Of a stretch of DNA of 64,000 bases, positions 45,301-55,820 are shown in pieces; positions within the stretch are counted from its first letter, which is position 1, and every line of letters begins with the position of its first letter. Below the pieces are notes generated by a model. It was not told the origin of the DNA. It was given only the letters and a program-made list of their open reading frames with translations, and did no database searches. The position numbers and the translations under genes are program-made. This stretch comes from Chionoecetes opilio (lineage: Eukaryota > Arthropoda > Malacostraca > Decapoda > Majidae), in NCBI GenBank assembly GCA_016584305.1, contig JACEEZ010011976.1:1-64000 (forward strand), given 5' to 3'.

Positions 45301-48300
45301 CGCTGATTTGACACGTAATCATCCCAGCGATACCCCATGATTCTGCGAAGACACTTGTTACCAAAGGCATTTATTCGTCTCTTCAAGTTACTATTTAGTG
45401 TCCATGTCTCACAACCATAGAGTAAGACAGGGATCACAAGCGACTTGAAGATCCGGATCTTTGTCCTTCTGCACAGGTACTGACAACGCCAAATACTCCC
45501 GCTGAGCGAGTCCATAACACCATGGGCTATGCCAATCCGCCGTAAGACTTCTTGACGTGACCCGCCGTCATTATGGACTGCGCTACCAAGGTATGTAAAA
45601 CTTTCCAAGATCTCAATGTCCTTGCCACACGCATGAACAGACTGTACTGCTTCATCTAGTAAGTCTCCAAACACCTGGACCTTGGTCTTGAGCCAGGAGA
45701 CCTCAAGTCCCAAAGGCTTTGCCTCCTCGTGCAGTGCCTCGAGAGCCATCACCAGGACCTCCAGCGACTCAGCAAGGATTACTGCATCATCGGCAAAAAC
45801 AAGATCAGTGATCTTGGTGTTGCCGACGGATGCTCCACAATCACTTTGATCTACAACCTTGTCCAATACCCAGTCCATACAAGCGTTGAAAAGTGATGGG
45901 GCAAGGACGCACCCTTGCCTCACTCCTGTATTCACAGGAAAGAAGCTGGATACACCTGCCCCACACTTTACAGCACTCTCAGTCCCAGAATACAGACCAG
46001 TTATCAAACCAATAGTCCTTGCAGGAATCCCTCGAAGTCGCAGAAGATCCCAGAGTGACTCACGATGCACTGAGTCAAACGCCTTCTTGAGATCAACATA
46101 GGCTGCAAGCATCCCCTGTCGAAACTCACATCGGCGTTCCACCAGGACACGAAGCGCTAGGATACGGTCACCATCTATACCACTCCATAATTCACTTTTT
46201 CTCCTTTGCTAGTCAATCCAAATCTTCCATATGCATTTTCATTACTCTCATTGCTACTTTTAATCTTCATTAGCCATGTTATAATTTATGGAATATTTGT
46301 TTGGTATTAGCCTCCTCCATTCTGCTCTGATTTATGCTACTTGTTTTTGCAACTCATTGATGTTCTTTCTCTCTCCTTTGCTAGTCAATCCAAATCTTCC
46401 ATATGCAGTTCCATTACTCTCATCATCCATTATATTTGCATCACATCCACCCCTCAGGCAACTCATTTCCACGGCCTGAAGCTTAACCCTTCACGCCCAG
46501 ATCTTTCCTTTGCTATAGAAAATTGTATGTTAGCCATCAGATTACAAAAAGTAGCTGTATATACCAAATTAGTTAAGCGACAAGGATACTAAGCAAGTCA
46601 ATCTATAAAATACATTTGTTATATTCATAAAAAATGATCTAATGATGGTCAAATTACAATGGAAATTACGTTCTGGTCCTCAAGGGGTTACCTCTGGCAT
46701 TTTTTCCACGTCCAGGTCTCACTTGCATATGTCACTGTAGGAACTATTATGCTATCCCTGAGTGCCTTCTTCACTTCCTTACTAACTGTCCTTTCTCTCA
46801 TCATGCAACCCAAGGATATCACTCTTTTCCTTCTTCCTTGTGGGACTCTCTCTTTTCTCTCCTTCTCCAAGCTCCTATACTTTCTCTTGGATGCTTATAC
46901 ATTACTATGACATGGTAGTACTGTAGCTTCTCATGTTCATTCACACACACATATACAGGGTGTTGCAGCTGTCTGATAGAAGTATGTATTATCTTTCATT
47001 CATACACACGTCCTTGAGAACATAAGGAAGCTACAAGAGGCTGGGAGACCTACACGTGGTGGTTACTTAACACTACCTACATCCACCTTTCATCCCCATC
47101 CATGACATTTTCTAGTCTCCTTTTAAAACTCCCTATTGACTCCGCACTAACTACCTGATGACTAAGTCCATTCCAATCATTTACCACCCTATTTGTGAAA
47201 CAGAAACAAAACAGGTGTCAGTATATATACAGTTCGACCAATACACGAAATAGGTGGTTCTAAGTATCCTGAACGTTTGGATAGTTAGGTGATTGGGAGT
47301 ATTGGTTGAAACTGCATTTTACCCTATTCTTTTACCTGGGTTTCTCTCTATTTTTTTTTTATTATCCTTAACAGGGTGTTGCAGCAGATATCGTCAAGGG
47401 AGTGGCAGGTACCGGAGGAGGTGTTGGAGGCGGTGAGGCAGGTCCTGGGACAGCCGTGGGGGGGCAAGGAGATGGCCCTGTATGCCGTGCTACTGGAGTG
47501 TGTGTTCACCGTCACTGCGCTGCCTCACCACGACGACCTCACCATCAGCGTGCTCAGGGTGGTGCTGGGGTGAGTCTTGGTGCTGGGGGGCGAGGGAGGT
47601 GATGTGTGTGTGTGTGTGTGTGTGTGATGGTGTTAGTGTAGGGTGTTAGGAAGTGTGTGTGTGTGATGGTGTTCGTGTTAGGAAGAGTGTGTGGGTGATG
47701 GTGTTAGTGTAGGGTGTTAGGAAGAGTGTGTGTGTGATGGTGTTAGTGTTAGAAAGAGTGTGTGGGTGATGGTGTTAGGAAGAGTGTGTGGGTGATGGTG
47801 TTAGTGTAGGGTGTTAGGAAGTGTGTGTGTGTGTGATGGTGTTAGTGTTAGAAAGAATGTGTGGGTGATGGTGTTAGTGTAGTGTGTTAGGAAGAGTGTG
47901 TGTGTGATGGTGTTAGTGTTAGAAAGAGTGTGTGGGTGATGGTGTTAGTGTAGTGTGTTAGGAAGAGTGTGTGGGTGATGGTGTTAGTGTAGTGTGTTAG
48001 GAAGAGTGTGTGGGTGATGGTGTTAGTGTAGTGTGTTAGGAAGAGTGTGTGGGTGATGGTGTTACTGTAGTGTGTTAGGAAGTGTGTGGGTGATGGTGTT
48101 AGTGTAGTGTGTTAGGAAGAGTGTGTGTGGAACGGTGTTACTGTAGTGTGTTAGGAAGTGTGTGGGTGATGGTGTTAGTGTAGTGTGTTAGGAAGTGTGT
48201 GGGTGATGGTGTTAGTGTAGTGTGTTAGGAAGTGTGTGTGATGGTGTTAGTGTAGGGTGTCAGGAAGAATCTAGGGAGTTCAGGGTCGTGTTGAAATGAG

Positions 48301-51300
48301 GATGTTGACAGGACGGAGTGAGAAAGGGAGAGTAGAATGAGTGATAATATGAGAAAGATATTAAAGTGTTAGGATGATATGGAAGTTATGGAGTCCCGTG
48401 AGAGGCAATGTTAAATAGTTATACATCTTCTTGTGACCTTTGACGCTTAGTATCGCTTCATAGGTCCTCTTCAACTTTGTCTCCTTAGTTAACAAACTTG
48501 TCAACAAACACCCATGAGTTACGAGGCTGCAGAAAATAGCCATGTAGAGTTAATGACACCTACTCCCACCAACATAATCCCCTAAAGGTTGTCTGCCCCT
48601 AACATCCTTACTGTATATCTGTAAAGGGCTTTAATGCAGTAACTTATAGCATCTCTCCTCTTAGGTTCCTGAAAAGCTCAAATGTGGACCTTAAGTACGT
48701 TGGACTGAAGGCTTTGGCTAGTGTGTTCTCCGTGCTGGAGGAAGCCCTCACGCCGGGCCACCTGGAGGCTGTGCTTGACTGCCTGTATCATTCAGACCCA
48801 AACCTGCAGGCCAAGACACTAAAGCTCCTCTGCTCCATGGCAAACACACACAACTATCAGGTACTAGTGGGGTGGATTTCTCTGGCATAAATTAAGTTTC
48901 TCAATTTCTGTAATAAGTCCTTGTTAGCATATATGTTATATTTTTGTTTTGTCGGTTCTGTTTTGCCTCTGCTTCATAGCCAACACACACAACTATCAGG
49001 TACTAGTGTGGTGGATTTCTATGGCATAAATTAAGTTCTTGTTTTCTGTATTAAGTCCTTGTAAGTAGCTGGTTATTTTTTTTTATTGGTTCTGTTTTGC
49101 CTCTGCTCCATAGCCAACACACACAATATCAGGTAGCATTGTGGTGGATTTCTATGGCATAAATTAAGTTCTTGTTTTCTGTATTAAGTTCTTGTAAGTA
49201 GCTGATGTTATAGCTTTTTATCATTGGTTCTGTTTTGCCTCTGCTCCATAGCCAACCCACACAACTATCAGGTAGTACTATTATGGTGAATTTATTTCTC
49301 TGCCATAAATTAAGTTCTCATTTTCTGTATTAAGTCGTTGTAAGCAGCTGATGTTATAGCTTTTTTTTATAGATTCTATTTGGTCTCTGCTCCATGGTAA
49401 ACTTGCACAGATATCAGTGTAAAATTGGTCCTCTTGTTTGGATGTATATATGTACATTGGTTTCCCTACTAAGCTGTCACGGCCTTGAGTATGAGATGTA
49501 GCCTTATTGTAGCGGTCCCCCCTACAACCCACTAGAGCGCTTTTTCACTGCTCCACCAGAGAAAACGTGTGGTTGCAGCATAAAGGAGAATGTAGTTTGT
49601 AGGAGAGACTGCTACAATACTCTCTTTTTATTTTGTATTATGAAGCAGTCTCTCTTACAAACTACATTCTCCCTTACACTGCAACCACACGTTTTCTCTG
49701 GTGGAGCAGTGAAAAAGCGCTCCTAGTGGGTTGTAGATGGGACCGCTACAGCCTCACTTATTTTATTTTCCCTATCTGTTCCATTTTGTATTCTTGTCTC
49801 CCTTTATTTGTTACCTTTGCTTCCCTCCTTTATTGTTAGTTTTCATTCATTCTGTTCACATTGTTGAGCATCTGGATGTTACTTTTCTATTATTACTTTC
49901 TTTTAGTGTAGCCTTGATTTGTTTCTACCTATCCCTTCTACTCATCTTTACAGGAACTACCACGTGTAGGTCTCAAAGCCTCTTGTAGCTTCCTTACGTT
50001 CTTATCTCTGTTCCCGCAGGCAGTGTGCACCACCCTGCTGGAGTTCTCAGGGCGCACCAAGGACGAGGCCACACAGAGGGTCATCGTGGGGGAGCTGTCG
50101 TCCATCGTGAGTCAGCACTGCCGAGACGCCGCGTGGTGTGTGGGCGTGGTGGCCCCCGTCATCCTGGCCCACCCCAGCCCTGATAGAAGGCTTGTCAAGG
50201 CTCTCATTCAAGTCATGGAAAGAGGTAGTGTACTGTTACTGTTGCATGATACTCTTCCTTATCTCTGCTGACTGTCTCTTTTGTCTAAGCTTATACCTGC
50301 ACTGTCTTATGACATAACAGCAGATATATTTTTATGACTACTAGCTAAATTTAATTTTCATGTTCTGGCAAAGAAACATATTTAAGCTTGAGCTAATGTG
50401 TTTTAGTATCAATCAATCATTGGGGGCATACGCCGGGGGGCGCGTCGCCTCGCCCACCCTACGACGCCACTCCCGGGGGTCACCACGCGCGAGTTCCCAT
50501 GCAGGCTCCTTTCCCATACCAAGCAGCTCTCGACAAGAAACATCAACTTGCCCCAGCCACGAGCCTTGTGGGCGCCCCCTTGGCCTCCTCCACGCCGGAT
50601 TGTCTCTTACAGATACAACCCGATGGGAAGGATCGGTTTCAGGGTAGCGTGCCACATGCCCATATAGCCGAAGTTGGCGCTGACGGACTATGCAGGTAAT
50701 AGGCCTCGATTCAGTCTCACGGTGCAATCGCTGATTTGACACGTAATCATCCCAGCGATACCCCATGATTCTGCGAAGACACTTATTACCAAAGGCATTG
50801 ATTCGTCTCTTCAAGTCACTATTTAGTGTCCATGTCTCACAACCATAGAGTAAGACAGGGATCACAAGCGACTTGAAGATCCGGATCTTTGTCCTCCTGC
50901 ACAGGTACCGACAACGCCAAATACTCCCGCTGAGCGAGTCCATAACACCGTGGGCTATGCCAATCCTTCGTAAGACTTCTTGACGTGACCCGCCGTCATT
51001 ATGGACTGCGCTACCAAGGTATGTAAAACTTTCCAAGATCTCAATGTCCTCGCCACACGCATGAACAGACTGTACTGCTTCATCTAGTAAGTCTCCAAAT
51101 ACCTGGACCTTGGTCTTGAGCCAGGAGACCTCAAGTCCCAAAGGCTTGGCCTCCTCGTGCAGCGCCTCGAGAGCCATCACCAGGACCTCCAGCGACTCAG
51201 CAAAGATTACTGCATCATCGGCAAAAACAAGATCAGTGATCTTGGTGTTGCCGACGGATGCTCCACAATCACTTTGATCTACAACCTTGTCCAATACCCA

Positions 51301-52997
51301 GTCCATACAAGCGTTGAAAAGTGATGGGGCAAGGACGCACCCTTGCCTCACTCCTGTATTCACAGGAAAGCTGGATACACCTGCCCCACACTTCACAGCA
51401 CTCTCAGTCCCAGAATACAGACCAGTTATCAAACCAATAGTCCCTGCAGGAATCCCTCGAAGTCGCAGAAGATCCCAGAGTGACTCACGATGCACTGAGT
51501 CAAACGCCTTCTTGAGATCAACATAGGCTGCAAGCATCCCGTCGAAACTCACGTCGGCGTTCCACCAGGACACGAAGCGCTAGGATACGGTCCGTTGTTG
51601 ACTTACCAGGCGTGAACCCAGACTGCTGAGGTCTCTGATGCTTCACCAGATGACTGCGAATTCGTGTCAGCAATAGATGGGCAAGCACCTTTCCTGGTAC
51701 GGTGAGCAGTGTAATACCGCGGTAATTGTTGCAGTCCTGACGGTCCTCTTTCCCTTTCCAGATAGGGACGACCAGCCCCCTTTTCCAGTCAGGAGGAATG
51801 GTACCTGATTGCCACATGGCAGTCAGGACAGCATGCAACCCGCGGATCATGGCCTCACCCCCAGCTTTGAGGAGCTCCGCACTGATATTACAAACACCAG
51901 CTGCCTTTCCACCCTTCAACTTTGCTACAGCCTCTCTAACTTCGTCAAGAGAGGGTGCGGTTTCGTCAATGGGAGGATCGGCATCCACTGCCTGTAACCC
52001 AGTGGTGTGAAGCTGCTCAGTTGGAGGGTCCACCGTGAACAACTGCCCAAAGTACTCAGCCCAACGAGCCATCTGCCCATCCATGTCCGACACGAGCCGC
52101 CCATCTGCTGTTCGAATAGCACTCGCCCGTGAAGGAGACTTGGAACGGAGCTTCTTCAGGGCTCGGTAGGCGGGTCGGAGGTCATTAGCGTTCAAATGAC
52201 CCTCGACATCCTCAGCGAGACTCCTGACATACCTCTCCTTGTCTCTCCTCAGGAGGGTTCTAGTCCGGCGTGACAGAGCCCTGTGCTGGTCCCGGTTCCC
52301 AGCCAGCCTGGCAGCGCGACTCTCCTCGATTTTCTCCAGCGTCTCCGTCGAGACAAAACCACGCCTTGACCTCGGGCGCTCCCCAACACTCCTTGGCAGC
52401 CTGTAGAGTTTCACGTTTGAAGGTATCCCACAGTTCTACAGGATCCCCGAGAGCACCGAGCACATCAAACCGATTTGAGACTGCCACCGCATACTCATGA
52501 GCACATGTCAAGTCCTTCAGTTTCTCAAGATGAAACACAGTATGGTTAGCTCTTGAGATTCTTCTGGACTTGACATGAAGCTTAAGTGTAGCAACAACAA
52601 GTCTGTGATCTGTTCCAAAGAACTCAGCACTCCGGTAAACCCTGCAGTTCTGGAGGATCCTCCAACGAGTACTAACGAGGATGTGGTCGATCTCCTTAGC
52701 TACCCCTCCGGCATTACTATACTATGTCCAGCGGTGCAGCTCTGGTCTCTGATACCAAGAACCTGCAATTCTCAACCTTCTGGACCTTGCAAAGTTCAGA
52801 AGCAGAGAACTGTTGGTGTTTCTGGTACCGGAGCCATGGGGACCGGTAAGCCATGGGGACCGGAAGCCATGGGGACCGGAGCCATGGGGACCGGAGCCAT
52901 GGGGACCGGAGCCATGGGGCGTTAGCCATGGACCGGAGCATGGACGGAGCCATGGGACGGAGCCATGGGGACGAGCATGGACCGGAGCTGTTTTAGT

Positions 52998-53052
<55 letters not shown>

Positions 53053-54745
53053 TAATGTACATGAATGCTGCAGCTGATACAGCAAGTACTTTCTGCCAGC
53101 CAATTGAAGTATATTAGAGTTCTGTATTTTTCTATCTTTTCAACCTAGGGAATGTGACTGTGTGATGAGAAACATGGGTAGAGCAATGGGTACAGAATAA
53201 TAAAAATTTTCCTCCCAGGGTTTCAGAGTGACCACAGTTCCCGAGCATCCATGGAGGCGTCTCAGGAGCTGTTGTTGAAGGTGTTCAGCTACGACTGTCT
53301 CCCGGAAGCCCTGGTCACCCTGGTGTCCTCCGTGCTGAACCTCCACTACGCCCGGGACCCCAAGCAGGTCTCCAAGTACTTCACCGACACGTTGTTGGAG
53401 AGGCTCAAGGACAACAGTCTGAGGGAAAGTGACACGGCAGTCTTCCGGTGCCTTAAAAACATGGGACTCAACGACAAGAGTGTGTGCCCGGAGATCCTGT
53501 GCTACCTGAGGCGCTACGCCGCCGACGGCAGCCACGGCGCGGCACTGCTGCAGAAGTCGAGCGAAACGTGTCGGTGGCTGACCAACCCCAAGTTGAGTCA
53601 GAGGATCATCCAGAGGCAAGAAGACATCCTGAACCACCGGGTGCCTCTAGACCTGACCCTCAGCTTCCTGGATGGGTATGTGGTGGAGAGTCTGGAGGGT
53701 GGTGGTGCCCCCTACAAGCCCTTCTCAGACACCCCAGGCCAGACCCCACAGGAGGGCCCAGACAGCCACTGGGGGAGCGGCACCACGGGCGCCACCACCA
53801 GCACGGGCTCCGAGGATGCCCGGTCCTCCAGCAGCGCCGGCCTCACCTTCACTAGTCACGGCAGCAACATACTCTCCAATAGGTGAGTGGCTAGCCAGGT
53901 ATGTATGAGTCATTATGGCGCACTCTGGTAGCAGTCATTCCATTCAGGGTCTCCAGGGGCATAAGACATAACTGATGCTAGGAAGCTGTTCCAGTTTCAA
54001 GTTTTAATGAAATTTCTTTTCTCAATGTTTTGAGGCAAGCAGTATCATTCCCTTAATTTTCCACTCTAAAAGATATTGCCAGTAGATGTCAATAGATGTG
54101 GTAGTTTGAATTTCTGATCAAAAGTCAAATCAGCTACCTACTGTGCAAAATACAAGTCCAATTGTAGTACTGTATTGAAATGTGCAAAAATCTAGTTTTG
54201 CAAGCTGGTTTAATTATTTGTAAGCAATCTGGTTTATATTGTGCCACCACAAGGACTTTTATAAATGAAAATAATGGGATATGAGCACATGTAATGAATC
54301 CCAAAAACAAATTAAAAATTAGACATTAATAAAGTTCAGAAATCTGCACCAGCAGTGAACCTCTTCAGCCGAGCACCAAGACGGGGAGACAGGGGAGTGA
54401 CGGGATCACAACACATGAGTGCTATGTGGTTTTCATTGACCCCACAGAGGCAGCAGCATAATGAGCAGCATGGTGGTGCCCAGCCGCCGCGTGTGGAGCA
54501 CCACCGGCCGCATCCGTAAGGGGTCAGAGGGCGAGGACTTGACCCGACACTATGGTGACCCGACCTCCCCCAAAGAAGGCCTACTCACCACACTCCTCAG
54601 GGCCGGGGAAGATGACGACGACGACGACGTGACGGAGGGAAGCGTCGAGATGGCCGACGAGGCGCAGGAAGACAAAACTCCCGACGCTCGGTCACAGCTG
54701 ACGCAAGCACTGTTGGCTGGGCTTGGTATGGCTAAGATTAAGTAG
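39307..54745 (+). CDS. AP4E1: AP-4 complex subunit epsilon-1 (appendage domain missing)
   Basis: Ten exons join in phase: 39307-39507, 40267-40462, 41257-41453, 44457-44627, 44738-44880, 47375-47569, 48665-48860, 50020-50224, 53219-53882 and 54448-54745, giving 821 aa. It starts MSGVLEKTWSGL. The adaptin trunk has HIHAIKLTQSTNILQKKIGYL, LLLVNTIHRDL, NALPAPFVQIQMLR, LLECVFTVTAL and LKYVGLKAL, all close to vertebrate AP4E1. The trunk end SFLDGYVVE (~650-658) and APYKP (665-669) are conserved, and QALLAGLG (809-816) matches the human hinge. The protein then stops, about 300 residues short of human, so the C-terminal ear is absent. AP-4 sorts cargo such as ATG9 at the trans-Golgi network. A GT (54724) in the last exon could be an alternative donor, but no ear exon is visible downstream. 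Introns contain several transposons. Confidence 0.92.
40044..40246. mobile_element. piggyBac-like MITE with TTAA flanks, AP4E1 intron 1
   Basis: 203 bp from CCCTTCACGCCCAGATC to TCTGGGTCTCAAGGGG, flanked on both sides by TTAA (40040-40043, 40247-40250), the piggyBac target. A second copy lies at 46487-46687. The right end is 20 nt from the start of AP4E1 exon 2. Confidence 0.82.
40833..41206. mobile_element. Foldback MITE, AP4E1 intron 2
   Basis: 374 bp whose two halves are reverse complements (ends 'ctatagtctattttttta' and complement; inner 'cactggacagagcaatcttc' and complement) with a short loop near 41022-41034. A fragment of the same end ('aaaaaaaatagactat') also lies at 41680-41695. No target duplication established. 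Confidence 0.8.
41987..43207 (-). pseudogene. MULE transposase, broken
   Basis: Three frames in order along the - strand encode a MULE transposase: HPASCAKVEARIAVNSMRD (just after where a FLYWCH finger would end), then GYEIPDSFKYLADG, SWACDGTFKAAPNLW (first catalytic Asp), LPNKKEATYRRLF and IMDFEIAV (second Asp), then LAFLPLEDVVDAFE and RTNNAVEGFHSAL (third acidic residue). Frameshifts fall near 43050 and 42530, and the N-terminal zinc finger is missing. The family name rests on these motifs. Not functional. Confidence 0.82.
43224..43606 (+). repeat. Inverted duplicate of 42397-42779 (transposase segment)
   Basis: 383 bp almost identical to the reverse complement of the transposase segment covering the LWTQLFTVHAI to EDVVDAFE part. 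With the ~440-bp spacer this makes a long stem. It ends abruptly in an (ACGC)n/(CA)n microsatellite at 43606. Confidence 0.92.
43657..43990 (+). mobile_element. tRNA-derived SINE (Ser/Leu-like head)
   Basis: The head has an A box (TGGCCGAGTGGTTAAG) and B box (GTTTCGATCCC) at tRNA-like spacing, followed by an unrelated ~200-bp body and an A-rich end (43970-43990). The extended variable region resembles a class II tRNA. Stem pairing is poor and the body continues in the element style, so this is not a working tRNA gene. Confidence 0.7.
44982..46168 (-). mobile_element. RTE-like LINE, 5'-truncated (copy 2), with target duplication
   Basis: One open frame of 385 codons (46142-44985) carries VDLKKAFDSVH (motif A), TGVRQGCVLAPSLFN, FADDAVILAES and the LLYGCETW to RRPRGRPQGSW C-terminus. 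It stops in the (ATTG)n tail. Flanks CACCATCTAT at 44972-44981 and 46169-46178 are an exact 10-bp target duplication. The endonuclease and N-terminal reverse transcriptase are missing, so it cannot move alone. Lies in AP4E1 intron 5, opposite to the host gene. Little decayed, so fairly young. Confidence 0.92.
46487..46687. mobile_element. piggyBac-like MITE, second copy, AP4E1 intron 5
   Basis: About 201 bp homologous end to end with 40044-40246 (CCCTTCACGCCCAGATC ... CCTCAAGGGG). Left flank TTAA (46483-46486); right flank is TTAC, one base changed. Confidence 0.8.
46688..46870 (-). pseudogene. LINE reverse transcriptase C-terminal remnant
   Basis: The - strand frame has GCMMRERTVSKEVKKALRD and SIIVPTVTYASETWTW, matching the 'LR(D/N)SI..PT..Y.SETWTW' segment of LINE polymerases. 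Duplicated words in 46198-46260 and 46372-46430 probably belong to the same decayed element. It directly abuts the piggyBac-like MITE. Confidence 0.55.
47018..47210 (-). mobile_element. CR1-like LINE 3' end
   Basis: Homologous to 32056-32235 on the same strand ('aggaagctacaagaggctgg', 'ccacctttcatccccatc', 'actccgcactaactacctg'). Read on the - strand it gives the same WN-LS ... SFKRRL-like C-terminus and 3' tail. AP4E1 intron 5. Confidence 0.7.
47600..48255. repeat. GT-rich minisatellite next to an AP4E1 donor
   Basis: Irregular units of ~33-46 bp built from 'gtgtgtgggtgatggtgtta' and 'gtgtagtgtgttaggaag'. The array starts about 30 nt after the 5' splice site of AP4E1 exon 6 (47569). Confidence 0.93.
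48861..49420 (+). repeat. Tandem duplication of AP4E1 exon 7 end plus splice donor
   Basis: The last ~34 nt of exon 7 with its donor and the start of the intron recur four more times with a period of ~133-146 bp. Exon-like 'acacacaactatcag' followed by GTA ends at 48860 (real), 48999, 49132 (acacaatatcag), 49271 and, degraded, 49417. In copies 2-4 the exon's CCATGG reads TCATAG or CCATAG, giving a pyrimidine-rich AG just before the exon-like piece. Confidence 0.9.
49508..49750. mobile_element. Foldback MITE, AP4E1 intron 7
   Basis: 243 bp; ends TGTAGCGGTCCC and complement, arms ~115 bp, loop near 49620-49640. Flanks GCCTTA (left) and GCCTCA (right) may be a diverged 6-bp target duplication. 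Confidence 0.78.
49951..50012 (+). mobile_element. CR1-like LINE 3' tail abutting AP4E1 exon 8 acceptor
   Basis: 'aggaactaccacgtgtaggt' through 'cttgtagcttccttacgttc' matches the 3' terminal part of the CR1-like family. It ends 7 nt before 'ttcccgcag', the 3' splice site used for exon 8 (50020). Confidence 0.7.
50406..52835 (-). mobile_element. RTE-like LINE, longest copy (copy 3)
   Basis: Covers part of the endonuclease (ENCRFLVSETRAAP, then EIDHILVSTRWRILQNC and GTDHRLVVATLKL, the His/Asp-containing end of the APE domain), the linker, and the whole reverse transcriptase (LVVPIWKGKEDRQDCNNYRG, QSGFTPGKSTTDRIL, VDLKKAFDSVH, FADDAV) to the tail near 50408. Frames 52538-52260, 52414-51518 and 51573-50413 overlap, so there are frameshifts near 52390 and 51540. 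The 5' end is lost where the 15-bp minisatellite begins. AP4E1 intron 8, antisense. Confidence 0.9.
52836..53048. repeat. 15-bp minisatellite followed by (TA)n
   Basis: About ten units of 'ccatggggaccggag' (52836-52990), decaying to the right, then a (TA)n run at about 52999-53048. Two restriction-like palindromes per unit (ccatgg, ccgg) make it foldable. It forms the 5' boundary of LINE copy 3. Confidence 0.9.
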
Positions 54746-55642
54746 TGATTCCATCTCCCACCCATCAGTGTATGTATATATGTGTGTGTGCGTGTGTACA
54801 TACGTGTGTTCCACCTTACTTAATGTGCCGTTACTTAATAATTTGGCGACGAGTGGTTTTCTAGTGATTGTTGTAATTAAAAGCTTTGTGGATTTTTTTT
54901 TTTTTTTTACTACATCCACTTGATATTGATTAATTTATCGAGAATGTTGATATTTTTACATAATTAACATCAGGGATTTTCTTTTTTTGTAATGTTTCAT
55001 TAAATTTGTAATATATGCATTTTTTGTTAGTTTATTTTCCTCAGAGGTATATTTTCGTGAGTAGCTGGCGGGTTGAGAAGTATGCTCGAGCTGGCTTGAA
55101 CTATTAACCAATTTCTGAATACAAAATCAAAAGATGTATTTTCTGCTATGGTATAATATTATCCACTCTCAAACAATACACACATTCACTGAACACTACA
55201 CCATCACACATTATACTCTGACCTGCCCGGGAAATACACAGTTATTCTTCTACTAAGGTATAAGGCTAAAGTCAATAAAAGTTATGGAGAAAACTTCAGT
55301 TCCTGTATTTTTACCACTGACAGACAATAAATATGAAGATAAAGTGAATGTTGGGCACCGGTGCATTTAGTTCAGGCATGGTTTTCCTGTACAAGAGCAG
55401 CATCATCAGGCCTGGGAGTACAATAATATACAATAAAGTAATGAGCCGAAAGGTCTAACAAGAGGGAGAGAACTGTTACTATGTATATAGGTGAAACATT
55501 TTATTAACTTACTGATGACTTTATACATATGCACATTCACCACATAGAATTATACAGTTTCCTAAATCTTACATGATGATAGCGAGCCGCAATTCTGGAA
55601 AAAATTGAAGGATTTGGGTAAGAATCTCATCACAAGGTAAGA

Positions 55643-55820
55643 TAAGATTAGATTTTTCATCCTATCTAGACACTTTGCAAGTACCAACTACAAGGTTATT
55701 GACTATACAAAGCGTCGCCACGTCAGCACGAACTAGGCGGACTCGAACCGCTGACCGAATGCACAGGGACGCTGCACATTGCGAACTCACGTCTCTACCA
55801 ACCTTGCCACCCTGACGGGC
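55643..55820 (-). mobile_element. tRNA-derived SINE with 13-bp target duplication
   Basis: On the - strand: GCCCGTCAGGGTGGCAAGGT, A-box region, then GGTTCGAGTCC as B box, a short body ('acttgcaaagtgtctagata') and an ATCTTATCTTA tail. Flanks TCACAAGGTAAGA at 55630-55642 and 55821-55833 are an exact 13-bp direct repeat. A second copy lies at 62858-63031. Confidence 0.9.
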
